Shown: positions 25,848-35,212, numbered from the stretch's first letter. The stretch is DNA of 64,000 bases from an uncultured Pseudomonadota bacterium (GCA_946479515.1 CAMLGF010000007.1:33011-97010), one strand, 5' to 3'. The notes: generated from the sequence alone by a model not told the origin. Numbers and translations: made by a program.

Positions 25848-26270
25848 ATGGACCCGCAATGGGACGACAGCCAGCCGATCTATCGGCAGCTGCGCGACCG
25901 GGTGGTGGCGATGATCCTCGAGGGTGTCCTCAAGGAAGGCGATCCGCTGCCCTCGGTCCGGGCCGTGGCGGCCGAATTCCGTCTCAATCCACTCACCGTA
26001 CTCAAGGGATACCAGCAGCTCGTGGATGAACAACTCGTCGAGAAGCGGCGTGGCCGCGGCATGTTCGTCAATGAAGGCGCGCGCCAGGCGCTCATGAAGG
26101 ACGAACGCCAGTACTTCCTCGATACCGAGTGGCCCAAGGTATACGCGACCATCTCGCGACTGGGCCTCGGCGTCGAGGAGCTGATGAAACGCGGCGCCCG
26201 CTCGGCGCCGATCACTCAGCCATTTCCGACCCGCAACACAACGGACAACGACGATGACAGCAGTAATTGA
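25848..26270 (+). CDS. GntR family transcriptional regulator, YtrA subfamily
   Basis: 140 residues: an N-terminal winged helix (QPIYRQLRDRVVAMILEGVL, then LPSVRAVAAEFRLNPLTVLKGYQQL and VEKRRGRGMFV) and a short helical dimerisation tail typical of the YtrA subfamily, which lacks the large ligand domain of other GntR proteins. YtrA regulators usually repress a neighbouring ABC transporter operon, often in response to cell-wall-active compounds. That fits here: the stop codon lies 17 bases inside the ATPase gene, and a palindromic operator lies upstream of the operon. Confidence 0.93.
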   Translation: MDPQWDDSQPIYRQLRDRVVAMILEGVLKEGDPLPSVRAVAAEFRLNPLTVLKGYQQLVDEQLVEKRRGRGMFVNEGARQALMKDERQYFLDTEWPKVYATISRLGLGVEELMKRGARSAPITQPFPTRNTTDNDDDSSN

Positions 26271-27138
26271 AGCGCGCGGCCTCGCCAAGAACTACGGCTC
26301 GACGCAGGCGCTGCGCGGCATCGATCTCAACATCCAGGCCGGCAGGATCGTCGGTCTCATCGGCCCCAACGGCTCGGGCAAGACCACGGCCATCAAATCC
26401 ATCCTGGGGCTGTCCTCGTTCGAGGGCTCGCTGCAGGTGCTCGGCCTGGATCCGCGCACCCACCGCGACGAGCTCATGAAAGAGGTGTGCTTCATCGCCG
26501 ACGTGGCCGTGTTGCCGCGCTGGATCAAGGTCTCCCAGGCGGTCGATTTCGTCGCCGGCGTGCACCCGCGGTTCGATCGCGCGCGCGCCGAGGAATTCCT
26601 GGCAAAAACCGACATCAGGAAAGACAGCCGCGTGCGCCAGCTCTCCAAGGGCATGGTCACCCAGCTGCATCTCGCGCTGATCCTGGCCATCGACGCCAGG
26701 CTGCTGGTGCTGGACGAACCCACTCTGGGCCTCGACCTGCTGTTCAGGCGTTCCTTCTACGACAGCTTGCTCAACGACTACATGAACAAGGAGCGCACCA
26801 TACTGGTCACCACGCACCAGGTGGAGGAAATCGAAAACATTCTCACCGACGTGATCTTCATCGAACACGGGAAGATCCGGCTGGATGCCGCCATGGAGAC
26901 GCTCGCCGAGAGATTCACGCAGGTCACGCCCGCGCCGGGCAACGTCGAGAAGGCGCGTGCGCTCGGGCCATTCTGGGAGCGCGAGATATTCGGGCGCAGC
27001 ACCATGCTGTTCGACGGGAAGGACGCGGCGATGCTGGCGCAGCTGGGCGAGACCCGGGCGCCGTCGGTCGCCGACCTGTTCGTCGCCATGATGCAGCCCA
27101 TCAGCGCACCCGCCGCGTCCGCGAAGGAGGCCGCATGA
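26254..27138 (+). CDS. ABC transporter ATP-binding protein
   Basis: 294 residues. Walker A is GPNGSGKTT, Q-loop region LGLSSFEGSLQVLGL, signature LSKGMVTQLHLAL (LSKGM instead of LSGGQ, as often in this YtrB/CcmA-like group), Walker B LLVLDEPTLGLD, H-loop VTTHQVEE. The protein would power the adjacent permease. It overlaps both neighbours (17 bases with the regulator and ATGA with the permease), so the three are one translational unit. The exported or sensed substrate is unknown. Confidence 0.95.
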   Translation: MTAVIEARGLAKNYGSTQALRGIDLNIQAGRIVGLIGPNGSGKTTAIKSILGLSSFEGSLQVLGLDPRTHRDELMKEVCFIADVAVLPRWIKVSQAVDFVAGVHPRFDRARAEEFLAKTDIRKDSRVRQLSKGMVTQLHLALILAIDARLLVLDEPTLGLDLLFRRSFYDSLLNDYMNKERTILVTTHQVEEIENILTDVIFIEHGKIRLDAAMETLAERFTQVTPAPGNVEKARALGPFWEREIFGRSTMLFDGKDAAMLAQLGETRAPSVADLFVAMMQPISAPAASAKEAA

Positions 27139-28100
27139 ACACCTATCTCATGCTGGTCCGCCGCGAGCTTTGGGAGCATCGCTCGCTGTGGATCGCCCCG
27201 CTGGTCTGGGTGGGAATCATCCTGGTCATGTTCACCTGGGGCACGTTCCAGCTGGAGCGCGACCAGGACTTCGGCGAGTTCTCGTCGGCCACCAGCGTCG
27301 AGCAGCTGCGCGATCTCAGCGCCGAGAAACGCGCGGAGATCCAGCGTGCGCTGGAGTACGACAACGACCGCAAGCAGACCGTCTACGCCGCGTCCTATCT
27401 CGCCATCGGCGGGTTGATCTCGGGCTTCGTCTGCATCGTGGTGTTCTTCTATCTCATCGATTGCCTGTTCACCGAGCGGCGGGACCGGAGCATCCTGTTC
27501 TGGAAATCCATGCCCGTCTCCGACGCGCAGGTGGTGTTGTCGAAGTTCCTCACCGCCATGGTGGTGATACCAGCCGGCGTCATCCTGCTGTCGGCGGCGA
27601 CGCAGCTGGCCCTGCTCGGCATCTGGAACCTGCGCTTCGCCGGCAGCGTCATCGGCATGTTCACGCCCGATTGGGACATCCTCTCGTGGCTGCGCTCGAT
27701 GGTGATCGAAGCCGGCATGATGCTGGGCGGGGTCATGTGGTACGCGCCCATCGCGGCGTACTTCCTGCTGCTGTCGGTGTGGGTGAAACGCCTGGTGTTC
27801 CTGTGGGCGATCGTGCCGCTGGTGGCCGCTCCGCTGCTTGAGATCCTGTTCCTGCGCACGCACCACGTGGCGAACTTCCTCAATGACCGCTTCACGGGCT
27901 ACGTGCGCGAGCTGAACCTGGAGCCGACCAGCATGCGCATCTCGCACGCGAATGCCGACATGCCGCGCGTCCAGGACCTGTTCGACAACCTGGACATGTC
28001 GGGCATGTTCACCAGCCTGGAGGCCTGGATCGGCCTGGCCGCCGCGGCCGCACTGCTGTTCGCGACCATCCGCATCCGGCGCTTCCGCGACGATTCCTGA
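27135..28100 (+). CDS. ABC transporter permease
   Basis: 321 residues with about six membrane helices. The first is WIAPLVWVGIILVMFTWG near residues 20-37. Between helices 1 and 2 is a charged periplasmic loop of about 60 residues (DQDFGEFSSAT, EQLRDLSAEKRAEI), and the ERRDRSILFWKSMPVSDAQVV segment is the typical coupling region of ABC-2-like exporters. The frame is open far upstream but the ATG at 27135, with AAGGAGG four bases upstream and an ATGA overlap with the ATPase, is clearly the start. It is the final gene before a strong terminator. Confidence 0.93.
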   Translation: MNTYLMLVRRELWEHRSLWIAPLVWVGIILVMFTWGTFQLERDQDFGEFSSATSVEQLRDLSAEKRAEIQRALEYDNDRKQTVYAASYLAIGGLISGFVCIVVFFYLIDCLFTERRDRSILFWKSMPVSDAQVVLSKFLTAMVVIPAGVILLSAATQLALLGIWNLRFAGSVIGMFTPDWDILSWLRSMVIEAGMMLGGVMWYAPIAAYFLLLSVWVKRLVFLWAIVPLVAAPLLEILFLRTHHVANFLNDRFTGYVRELNLEPTSMRISHANADMPRVQDLFDNLDMSGMFTSLEAWIGLAAAAALLFATIRIRRFRDDS

Positions 28101-28144
28101 TCTGGCTAGTTAGATCGCGACGGCCCCCTGCAATGCCGTCCCCT

Positions 28145-28186
28145 GGCGGCCGACCGGTGCAGCACACCGGCCGGCCGCCCTTTTTT
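28145..28186 (+). terminator. Rho-independent terminator after the GntR/ABC operon
   Basis: A 15-base stem with one mismatch (28145-28159 paired with 28165-28179, loop CAGCA) is followed by C and six T residues (28181-28186). It lies 45 bases after the permease stop codon and separates this operon from the Mla-like operon. Confidence 0.92.
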
Positions 28187-28221
28187 CCGGACCGGCCCCG
28201 CCGCGGGTTACACTGGCGGCG

Positions 28222-29337
28222 ATGCACCTGAGCCAGCGGCGCAACGGCGACAACCTGGAAGTCGAGCTGTCGGGCAGCTGGCGCGGCAGCGAGATGCCCG
28301 CCATCGACGCCGAGATCGCGGCTGTGCCGCTGAGTGGGGCGCGCAGCCTGCGCGTCCTGCTGCCGGACTTCCTCGACATGGATCTCGCGGGCGCCTGGCG
28401 TCTGCGCGACTGGCTCGAGGAAGCTGGCCGCGCCGGGGTCGCGGTGCAGTTCGACGGGCGCAAGCCGGGCCAGCTCGATCTGATCGACGCCACCCTGGCC
28501 GGCAAGGTACACGTCACGCCGCCCACCTCGTCCGAGCCCCGTTTCGAGCCGGTGAGTGCGCTCGGCCGCCAGGTCACGCGCCGCTGGAACGGGTTGCTGG
28601 CGGCACTGGATTTCATCGGCCAGACCACCCTGACCGCGCTGCGTGCCTGCACCAGCTGGCGGCGCATGCGCCCGATATCCATCGCCCGGCACATTTACGA
28701 GACGGGCATCACGGCCATCCCCATCGTCTCGCTGATCGCCTTCCTGATCACGCTCATCATCGCCTACATCGCCGCGCAGCAGGCGCGCGAGTACGGCGCG
28801 GAAATTTTCGTCGTCGACATCGTCACCGTGGGCGTGCTGCGCGAGCTCGCCGTGCTGCTGACCGCCATCATCGTCGCGGGCAGATCCGGCAGCGCATTCG
28901 CCGCCGAGATCGGCGCGATGAAGCTCAACGAGGAGGTGGATGCGCTGCACGCCATCGGCGTGCCGCCCCACGAGGTACTGATCCTGCCGCGGGTCATCGG
29001 GCTGGTGATCGCGCTGCCGCTGCTCACGGTCATCGCCGATTTCATCGGTCTGACGGGTGGGGCGCTGCTGTGCAAGTGGCTGCTCGACATGCCGCTGCCG
29101 CTGTACCTGGATCGCGTGCAGGACGCCATCTCCCCGACCACCTTCTGGGTGGGCGTCGTCAAGGCGCCGGTGTTCGGCCTGCTGATCGCACTCAGCGGCA
29201 CCTACCGGGGCCTGCAGGTGCGCGACTCTTCGCGTGAGCTCGGCCGCCTGACCACCGTGGCCGTGGTGCAGTCGATATTCCTGGTGATCTTCGCCAATGC
29301 GATATTCGCCGTCGTCTTCTGGCAGCTGGACATCTAA
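28222..29337 (+). CDS. MlaE-family lipid ABC transporter permease with N-terminal STAS-like domain
   Basis: 371 residues. The first 100 resemble a STAS (MlaB-like) domain (LEVELSGSWRGSEMP, then FLDMDLAGAWRLRDWLEEA). The rest is an MlaE permease with the conserved FGSEIGAM-type segment seen here as FAAEIGAMKLNEEVDALHAIG, and helices such as VLILPRVIGLVIALPLLTVI. Family members move phospholipids or other lipids between the membranes together with an MCE protein. It overlaps the ATPase gene by one base (TAATG). The fusion of STAS and permease replaces the separate MlaB seen in E. coli. Confidence 0.93.
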   Translation: MHLSQRRNGDNLEVELSGSWRGSEMPAIDAEIAAVPLSGARSLRVLLPDFLDMDLAGAWRLRDWLEEAGRAGVAVQFDGRKPGQLDLIDATLAGKVHVTPPTSSEPRFEPVSALGRQVTRRWNGLLAALDFIGQTTLTALRACTSWRRMRPISIARHIYETGITAIPIVSLIAFLITLIIAYIAAQQAREYGAEIFVVDIVTVGVLRELAVLLTAIIVAGRSGSAFAAEIGAMKLNEEVDALHAIGVPPHEVLILPRVIGLVIALPLLTVIADFIGLTGGALLCKWLLDMPLPLYLDRVQDAISPTTFWVGVVKAPVFGLLIALSGTYRGLQVRDSSRELGRLTTVAVVQSIFLVIFANAIFAVVFWQLDI

Positions 29338-30125
29338 TGGCGGCAGCCGACATCGCAAACGACGACACGCCGGTCATCGAAGTGCGAGGCCTGGTGAACC
29401 GTTTCGGTCCCCAGGTGGTGCACGACGGTCTCGATATGACTGTCCGGCGCCGCGAAGTGTTCGGCATCGTCGGCGGCTCGGGATCGGGAAAATCGGTGCT
29501 GCTGCGCTCCATCCTCGGTCTGCAACGGCCGCAGGCCGGCGAAGTGCGGGTGCTGGGCCGCGATCTCACGCACATGTCCTTCGAGGAATTGAAACAGGTG
29601 AAGGCCACCTACGGTGTGACGTTCCAGCAGGGGGCATTGTTCTCGGCCCTGACGGTGCTGCAGAACGTGCAGCTGCCCATGCTCGAGCATCTGCAGCTTC
29701 CGCCGCGGGCGCTCGACGAGCTGGCCATGCTCAAGGTGCGCCTGGTGGGCCTGCCCGACGAGGCGGCGCGCAAGTATCCCGCCCAGCTCTCGGGCGGCAT
29801 GATCAAGCGCGCCGCGCTGGCACGCGCGCTGGCGCTCGACCCGCCGCTGCTGATGCTGGACGAACCCACGGCCGGGCTCGATCCCATCAGCGCCGCGGCC
29901 TTCGACGAGCTGCTCATGGACCTGCGCGAGCAGCTCGGGCTCACGGTGGTCATGATCACCCATGATCTCGACACCATCTTCAGAACCTGCAATCGTGTGG
30001 GGGTGATCATCGACCGGAAGATGACCAGCGACACCCTCGAGGGCATCACGCGGAATCCGCATCCGTGGATCCAGTCCTATTTCCATGGAGAGCGCGCCAC
30101 GCGCTTCGTGTCGCATGGAGCGTGA
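29337..30125 (+). CDS. MlaF-family ABC ATPase
   Basis: 262 residues. Walker A is GGSGSGKSV, signature LSGGMIKRAALARALA, Walker B LLMLDEPTAGLD, H-loop MITHDLD; the LSGGM signature is characteristic of the MlaF/TTG2A group. It energises the lipid transporter formed with the upstream permease and downstream MCE protein. The C-terminus overlaps the start of the MCE gene by eleven bases. Confidence 0.95.
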   Translation: MAAADIANDDTPVIEVRGLVNRFGPQVVHDGLDMTVRRREVFGIVGGSGSGKSVLLRSILGLQRPQAGEVRVLGRDLTHMSFEELKQVKATYGVTFQQGALFSALTVLQNVQLPMLEHLQLPPRALDELAMLKVRLVGLPDEAARKYPAQLSGGMIKRAALARALALDPPLLMLDEPTAGLDPISAAAFDELLMDLREQLGLTVVMITHDLDTIFRTCNRVGVIIDRKMTSDTLEGITRNPHPWIQSYFHGERATRFVSHGA

Positions 30126-31029
30126 AGCTAACTACACCGCCGTGGGCGCCTTCGTGCTGCTCATCGTCACCATGGCCAGCCTGTTCGTCTACTGGTACGC
30201 GGGTTCGGGTGACGCGCGCGACTACACCCGTTACGAGATCTATTTCGAAGGCTCGGTGTCCGGCCTGAACCGCGGTAGCACGGTGCGCTATCTGGGCGTG
30301 GAAGTCGGGCGGGTGGCCGCGATCCGCATCGATCGGCGCGCCGCGGACCGCGTGCAGGTGATCGCCGACATCGATTCCAGCACGCCGATCTCCGAGACCA
30401 CGCTGGCGTCGCTGTCCCTGCAGGGCGTGACCGGCCTGCTGTACGTCGATCTGCTGGCCGATGCCCCGGAAGCGCGCAAGATGACGCCGGTGCCGTCCGA
30501 GAAATTCCCGGTCATCGACTCGGTACGCTCGAATTTCGACCTGTTCCTCTCCAGCCTGCCCGATCTCGTGGGTAGAGCCTCCGCCGTGCTGTCGGACGCG
30601 AACATCGACGCCATCACCCGCACGCTGGCCAGCATCGAGCAGGGCGCCGCGAGCCTGCCCGACACCATGCGGGACGCCCGCCAGGTGGTTGCCGAACTCA
30701 AGACCACGCTGGTCGACGTGCGCGCGGCGGCCGCCGGCGCGCGGCAGTTCATCGACTCGTCCGGCCCCGAGCTCACCGCGGCCGCCGAGCGCTTCCGCGT
30801 GCTGGCCGACAATCTCGCGCGCACCACCGGGAACCTGGACAAGCTGATGAGCGATCATCGGCAGGACGTGGGCTTGTTCCTGCGCGACAGCCTGCCGGAA
30901 CTCGAGCGGCTGCTGCGCGACAGTCGCGTGGCCGCGCAGGAGTTCCGCGAGCTTTCGCGCAGCCTCAAGGCCGATCCGTCGCAGTTGCTGTATGAGCCTA
31001 GCTACCGAGGCGTGGAGATCCCGAAATGA
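30115..31029 (+). CDS. MlaD/MCE-domain substrate-binding protein
   Basis: 304 residues: an N-terminal membrane anchor (YTAVGAFVLLIVTMASLFVYW), one MCE domain (YEIYFEGSVSGLNRGSTVRYLG, then GVEVGRVAAIRID) and a long helical C-terminal region that probably extends into the periplasm. MCE proteins form hexameric rings that carry lipids for MlaE/F transporters. The ATG at 30115 gives the usual family start (MEREANYTAVGAF); an upstream in-frame ATG at 30085 lies well inside the ATPase gene. ATGA overlap with the lipoprotein gene. Confidence 0.94.
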   Translation: MEREANYTAVGAFVLLIVTMASLFVYWYAGSGDARDYTRYEIYFEGSVSGLNRGSTVRYLGVEVGRVAAIRIDRRAADRVQVIADIDSSTPISETTLASLSLQGVTGLLYVDLLADAPEARKMTPVPSEKFPVIDSVRSNFDLFLSSLPDLVGRASAVLSDANIDAITRTLASIEQGAASLPDTMRDARQVVAELKTTLVDVRAAAAGARQFIDSSGPELTAAAERFRVLADNLARTTGNLDKLMSDHRQDVGLFLRDSLPELERLLRDSRVAAQEFRELSRSLKADPSQLLYEPSYRGVEIPK

Positions 31030-31658
31030 CGAAGCCGCTTGCAGCGATCGCCGCGGTCCTGCCGCTGGCCCTGGCCGGCTGCGGTAGCGTGTTCGAGAGC
31101 AAGCTCGCCGCGCCGCAGACCTACGTGCTGCGCCTCCCCGTCGCCACCCCGCCGGCGGCGGCTGGAGTCGGCAGCATCCTGGTACAGCGCCCCGAGGCCG
31201 GACCGGGCCTGCAGTCGAACCGCATCGCGCTATTGCGCAGCGACAGCCGTTTCGACTTCTACGCCGCAAGTCTCTGGGCCGCGCCCACGCCCGATGTCGT
31301 GGAGAGCGTGATCGTGCAGGCCCTGCGCGGCACCGGCGCCTTCACCGCGGTGTTCGACGACGCGTCGCCATACGCTCCGGACTACGACCTGCGCGTGACA
31401 CTGCGGCGCTTCGAGGCGGACTATACGGCCGGCGGCGGCGCGCCGACCGTCCACGTGGTGCTCGACTGCACGCTCGGCCGGCATCGCGATCGTGCGCTAC
31501 TCGCCAGCTTCACCGCGCAGGGCTCGGCGCGCGCCGAGGAAGACCGGCTGAGCAGGGTGGTCGCGGCGTTTGAAGCCGCGTCGGCCGCGGCGATGGACGA
31601 ATTGGCGCGCGTGGCCAGCGAGGCCGTCAGAACGTCGACAGGCCCGTCGACTCCATGA
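31026..31658 (+). CDS. ABC-type transport auxiliary lipoprotein (PqiC-like)
   Basis: 210 residues with a lipobox LALAGCGS, so the mature protein starts at the cysteine and is lipidated. The body matches the ABC-transport auxiliary family related to PqiC: QTYVLRLPVATPP, SILVQRPEAGPGLQSNRIAL, and FYAASLWAAPTPDVVESVI. These outer-membrane lipoproteins complete MCE systems. It is the last gene of the operon, coupled by ATGA to the MCE gene. Its 3' end overlaps the convergent phospholipase-D-like gene by 32 bases. Confidence 0.93.
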   Translation: MTKPLAAIAAVLPLALAGCGSVFESKLAAPQTYVLRLPVATPPAAAGVGSILVQRPEAGPGLQSNRIALLRSDSRFDFYAASLWAAPTPDVVESVIVQALRGTGAFTAVFDDASPYAPDYDLRVTLRRFEADYTAGGGAPTVHVVLDCTLGRHRDRALLASFTAQGSARAEEDRLSRVVAAFEAASAAAMDELARVASEAVRTSTGPSTP

Positions 31659-33177
31659 TCCGGTACAGCCAATAGGTGCTCTGCGCCGGATCGGCGTACG
31701 CGCCGAATTCCGCGGTGAACTCGGGCTCCGGTGCCGGGCGGCTGGTCCACAGCGAATCGAACCAGGTGCTCACCCGCGCGGCGAGCTCCGATTGCAGCGG
31801 GACGCTGGCGGCGAGATTCGCCTCGAGATTGAAGTCGCCGATGTTCCGGCGAGTGAGATTCGCAGATCCGAGCGTGAACCAGAATTCATTCGCGGTGCGG
31901 ATGGCCACCAGCTTGGCGTGAAACTGTTCGCCGTGAGTGCGGTACCAGCGCACCCGGATCGCTCCTTCCGCGGCGCCGCCCAGCTCGGTCGCCACCGATC
32001 GGTTGGGAATGCCGTTCTTGGTGCGTCCGAAGGCGTCCTTGTTGGGGTCGAGTATCACGCGCACGGCCACGCCGCGCTTCGCCGCCGAAATCAGCGCGCG
32101 CACCACGTTGCGCTCGGACAGGTAGAACATGGCGACGTCGATGGAGTCGCCCACGCGGGTCGCGCCGATGTTGTTGATGACGACGCGGCCGATCTCGCCC
32201 TCGGTGAGTGCCTGCACCTGTGCGGTGGTCTCGGGGGAGGCCATGGCGGGCGGCGGCAAATGCGGCAGCGGCCAGTTTCCCCGCCAGCCGGATTCCTGCG
32301 CCAGCAGGAATTCGCTCTCGAGCAGCGGCAGCAGCGCGGCGCCCGACGCACGCAGCCCCACGTTGGTGTGCAGGCTGCTGGCATCGTGCGGATTGGCCGA
32401 GGTGACGATGCCGGTGAGGCCGCCCTTGCCATCATCGGCCAGCACGACCTTGCGGTGGTCGGCCTTGAAATTGAGCAGACGGGCCCACGCGCCGAAGGTC
32501 ACGCGGTCCGGCCCGCCGTCCAGCGGATTGGCGAATCGCGGCTCGCCGCGTCCGTCGCCCGACCACCAGCGCATGGTCAGCCGCCAGAGCGCTGAGTAGA
32601 TAGGGTTGGAGTCCCGCAGCCTGTCGAGATCCACGCGCACCACGTCGATGCCGGCGCCGCGCAGATCCGCCAGGTCGCGCGAGGGCAGGGCGCCGTAGAC
32701 ATCGTTGATGGGGTCGACGATGAGCAGCACCCGCAGACCCGGAACGGTGCGCTTGCGCGCCAGCAGAGCATCGCGCAGTTCCGTGGACAGCGCGCGATAG
32801 GGCCGGGCGTCGATGTCGGCGCCGCGCTGGCCGTTGAAAAGGAAGAAGTCGAGCACCAGGTACTCACGCGCCGCACCGATGAGGCGCAGCATTTCATCGA
32901 AGATCTGCTGATGCACGATCCGCTCGCCGTACACGTCGGCACCGGTGACGTCGCTCAGGAATTCGAGGTCGGTGAGCGGCGTGCTGACGATCTCGCCTCG
33001 CACGCTGACGCCGGCGGGCAGGGGCTTGTAGAGGTTCCACAATGCCACCGTCAACCATGCCGCGAGGAAGCCGTATCCCAGGGCGCGGCCCCAGCGGATC
33101 CTGCGGGGCGTGGCACGCGGTGGCGGCGACGGGTCTATGGCCGTCTCGATGGATATCGCCTCAGGCTCTTCAGCCAT
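31627..33177 (-). CDS. Phospholipase D-like membrane protein
   Basis: 516 residues. An N-terminal membrane helix lies near residues 33-47, followed by two phospholipase D-type halves. The first HKD motif is complete (HRKVVLAD). The second is HAKLVAIR, in which the terminal aspartate is replaced by arginine, although the downstream GSANLTRRN segment is conserved. Family members include cardiolipin synthases and other transphosphatidylases or nucleases acting on phosphodiesters; membrane anchoring favours a lipid substrate. The ATG at 33177 overlaps the ABC-F gene by eight bases, so the two form a unit. Confidence 0.85.
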   Translation of the reverse strand: MAEEPEAISIETAIDPSPPPRATPRRIRWGRALGYGFLAAWLTVALWNLYKPLPAGVSVRGEIVSTPLTDLEFLSDVTGADVYGERIVHQQIFDEMLRLIGAAREYLVLDFFLFNGQRGADIDARPYRALSTELRDALLARKRTVPGLRVLLIVDPINDVYGALPSRDLADLRGAGIDVVRVDLDRLRDSNPIYSALWRLTMRWWSGDGRGEPRFANPLDGGPDRVTFGAWARLLNFKADHRKVVLADDGKGGLTGIVTSANPHDASSLHTNVGLRASGAALLPLLESEFLLAQESGWRGNWPLPHLPPPAMASPETTAQVQALTEGEIGRVVINNIGATRVGDSIDVAMFYLSERNVVRALISAAKRGVAVRVILDPNKDAFGRTKNGIPNRSVATELGGAAEGAIRVRWYRTHGEQFHAKLVAIRTANEFWFTLGSANLTRRNIGDFNLEANLAASVPLQSELAARVSTWFDSLWTSRPAPEPEFTAEFGAYADPAQSTYWLYRIMESTGLSTF

Positions 33178-35086
33178 TCGGCGATTCTAGCCGCTCCGAC
33201 AGCTCCAGCCAGCGTGTCTCCAACTGCTCGACTTCGCGGAGCACGGCCGCGTGCCGTTCGCCCACCTTGCGTGCATGCGGCGGGTCGCGGGCAAAGTCGA
33301 GGCTCGCAAGCTCCTTCTCCAGCCGGGCACGCTCCTGGCCGAGTTTATCGAGCGAAGTTTCGATGGCCCGGATCTCCTGGCGTTTCGGCGCGAGGTCCTT
33401 CGCGTCCTTGCCTCGGCGCGCCTGCCGGTCCGCGCCGGCCCGTGCCTTGGCTTTCGCCTGTTCGCCGGATCCGGGCGCGGCGGGAGTGGCGGCGGCGCCT
33501 GCCCTCTTTTCGAGCCAGCCGGCATAGTCTTCGAGGTCGCCATCGAAGTCCGTGGCCTTGCCGCCGGCCACCAGCCAGAACTGGTCGCAGACGCTGCGCA
33601 GCAGGCCACGGTCGTGCGAGACGACGATGACGGCACCGGCGAACCCCTGCAGCGCGGTGATGAGCGAGTGGCGCATTTCGAAGTCGAGGTGGTTGGTGGG
33701 CTCGTCCAGCAGCAGGAGGTTGGGACGTTCGGCCACCAGGATGGCCAGAGCCAGCCGCGCGCGCTCGCCCCCGGAAAAATGCACCACCGGCTCGAACACG
33801 CGGTCGCCACGAAAGCCGAATCCGCCCAGATGATTGCGCCGCCGCTGCTCATCCCATTGCGCACGGGCACCGATCTCGTCGATGCGCCGGGTCAGGGCCA
33901 CCAGTGCCGTGTCGCGCGAGTCCAGCCGATCGACCTCCAGCTGCGCGAAGTTGCCGACGATGAGGTCGGGTGAAGCCACGCGTTCACCGGTGGCCGGGGC
34001 GAGGACGCCCGAGATCAATTTCATCAGCGTCGACTTGCCGGCCCCATTGCGTCCCAGGATTCCGATGCGATCGCCGGGATTCACCGAGCGCGATACGTCC
34101 GTCAGTACGGTGCGCGGCCCGTAGGCCGCCGCGGTCCCGTCGAGCGTGACCAGGGGCTGCGGCAGCTTGTTCGCGGCCGCGAACTCCCACTCGAAGGTGT
34201 CGAGCTCCTGGTAGGTGGCGATGGTCTCGAGCTTGGAGAGCGCCTTGATGCGGCTCTGCACCTGGCGCGCCTTGCTGGCCTTGGCGCGGAAGCGGTCGAT
34301 GAATGAATGCAGCCGCGCGACTTCGCGCGCCTGGCGCGCGGCCAGGGCCGCGGACTGCTGGATGCTCGCGGCGTGCTGGCGCTGGAAATCGGTGTAGTTG
34401 CCGGTCCAGTGCGTGAGCTGGCCGTTCTCGAGATTCACGATGCGCCCCACGATGTCGTCGAGGAACTCGCGGTCGTGCGACACCAGCAACAGCGTACCCT
34501 GGAACCGCTGCAGCCAGCCTTCGAGCCACAGCACCGCGTCCAGGTCAAGATGGTTGGTGGGCTCGTCGAGCATGAGCACGTCGGCGCGCGACATCAGCGC
34601 GCGCGCCATGTTGGCGCGCATCTGCAGTCCGCCCGAGAGTTGTTTGATGGGTCGCTCGATGTCCGCGGGCGCGAAGCCGAGGCCGTCGGCGAGTTCCGCC
34701 GCGCGCGCCGCCGCCGTCCAGCCGCCGGCCGCGTCGTAGTCGCCTAACAACTCGGCCTCTCTCATGCCGTCGTCCTCGGCGCGGGCCTGGTCGAGCCGCG
34801 TCTCGATCTCCATGAGGCGCGAATCGCCGCTGCGAACGTATTCGAGTACGGTGAGCTCGGTGCGTGGCAGCTCCTGCGAGACGGAGACGAAATTGAGCTT
34901 GCCGGGCCTGGCGTAGTCGCCGCCGTCAGGGCCGATATCGCCGCGCAGCAGTGCCAACAGGCTGGATTTACCCGCCCCGTTGCGCCCGACTATCCCGATC
35001 TTGTCGCCGCGGAATATCGTGAGGTTCGCCTTGTCGATCAGGACGGCGGCGCCGCGCCGCAGGCGCAGGTCTCTGAGTTCAAGCAT
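33170..35086 (-). CDS. yheS: ABC-F family ATPase (YheS/Uup-like)
   Basis: 638 residues with two ABC domains and no membrane helices. The first has GRNGAGKSS, LSGGLQMRANMARAL and LMLDEPTNHLD; the second has GRNGAGKST, FSGGERARLALAIL and LLLDEPTNHLD. The inter-domain linker is rich in Arg/Lys helices, and the C-terminus forms a coiled coil (SLDKLGQERARLEKELASLD). ABC-F proteins act on the ribosome rather than in transport; the arrangement fits YheS best, though Uup is an alternative. It overlaps the downstream phospholipase-D-like gene by eight bases. Confidence 0.93.
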   Translation of the reverse strand: MLELRDLRLRRGAAVLIDKANLTIFRGDKIGIVGRNGAGKSSLLALLRGDIGPDGGDYARPGKLNFVSVSQELPRTELTVLEYVRSGDSRLMEIETRLDQARAEDDGMREAELLGDYDAAGGWTAAARAAELADGLGFAPADIERPIKQLSGGLQMRANMARALMSRADVLMLDEPTNHLDLDAVLWLEGWLQRFQGTLLLVSHDREFLDDIVGRIVNLENGQLTHWTGNYTDFQRQHAASIQQSAALAARQAREVARLHSFIDRFRAKASKARQVQSRIKALSKLETIATYQELDTFEWEFAAANKLPQPLVTLDGTAAAYGPRTVLTDVSRSVNPGDRIGILGRNGAGKSTLMKLISGVLAPATGERVASPDLIVGNFAQLEVDRLDSRDTALVALTRRIDEIGARAQWDEQRRRNHLGGFGFRGDRVFEPVVHFSGGERARLALAILVAERPNLLLLDEPTNHLDFEMRHSLITALQGFAGAVIVVSHDRGLLRSVCDQFWLVAGGKATDFDGDLEDYAGWLEKRAGAAATPAAPGSGEQAKAKARAGADRQARRGKDAKDLAPKRQEIRAIETSLDKLGQERARLEKELASLDFARDPPHARKVGERHAAVLREVEQLETRWLELSERLESPNG

Positions 35087-35212
35087 GGGGGCGGCATTGT
35101 ATAGGCGCCGGTAACCCCGTGCGCCGCTATGGCGCGTTCTTCTTCCCTGTACCGGCCGGGCCGGAGCGGATCGGTCCCGCAGAAGAATCCATCTTCAAGA
35201 AAGGGAGCGGAC

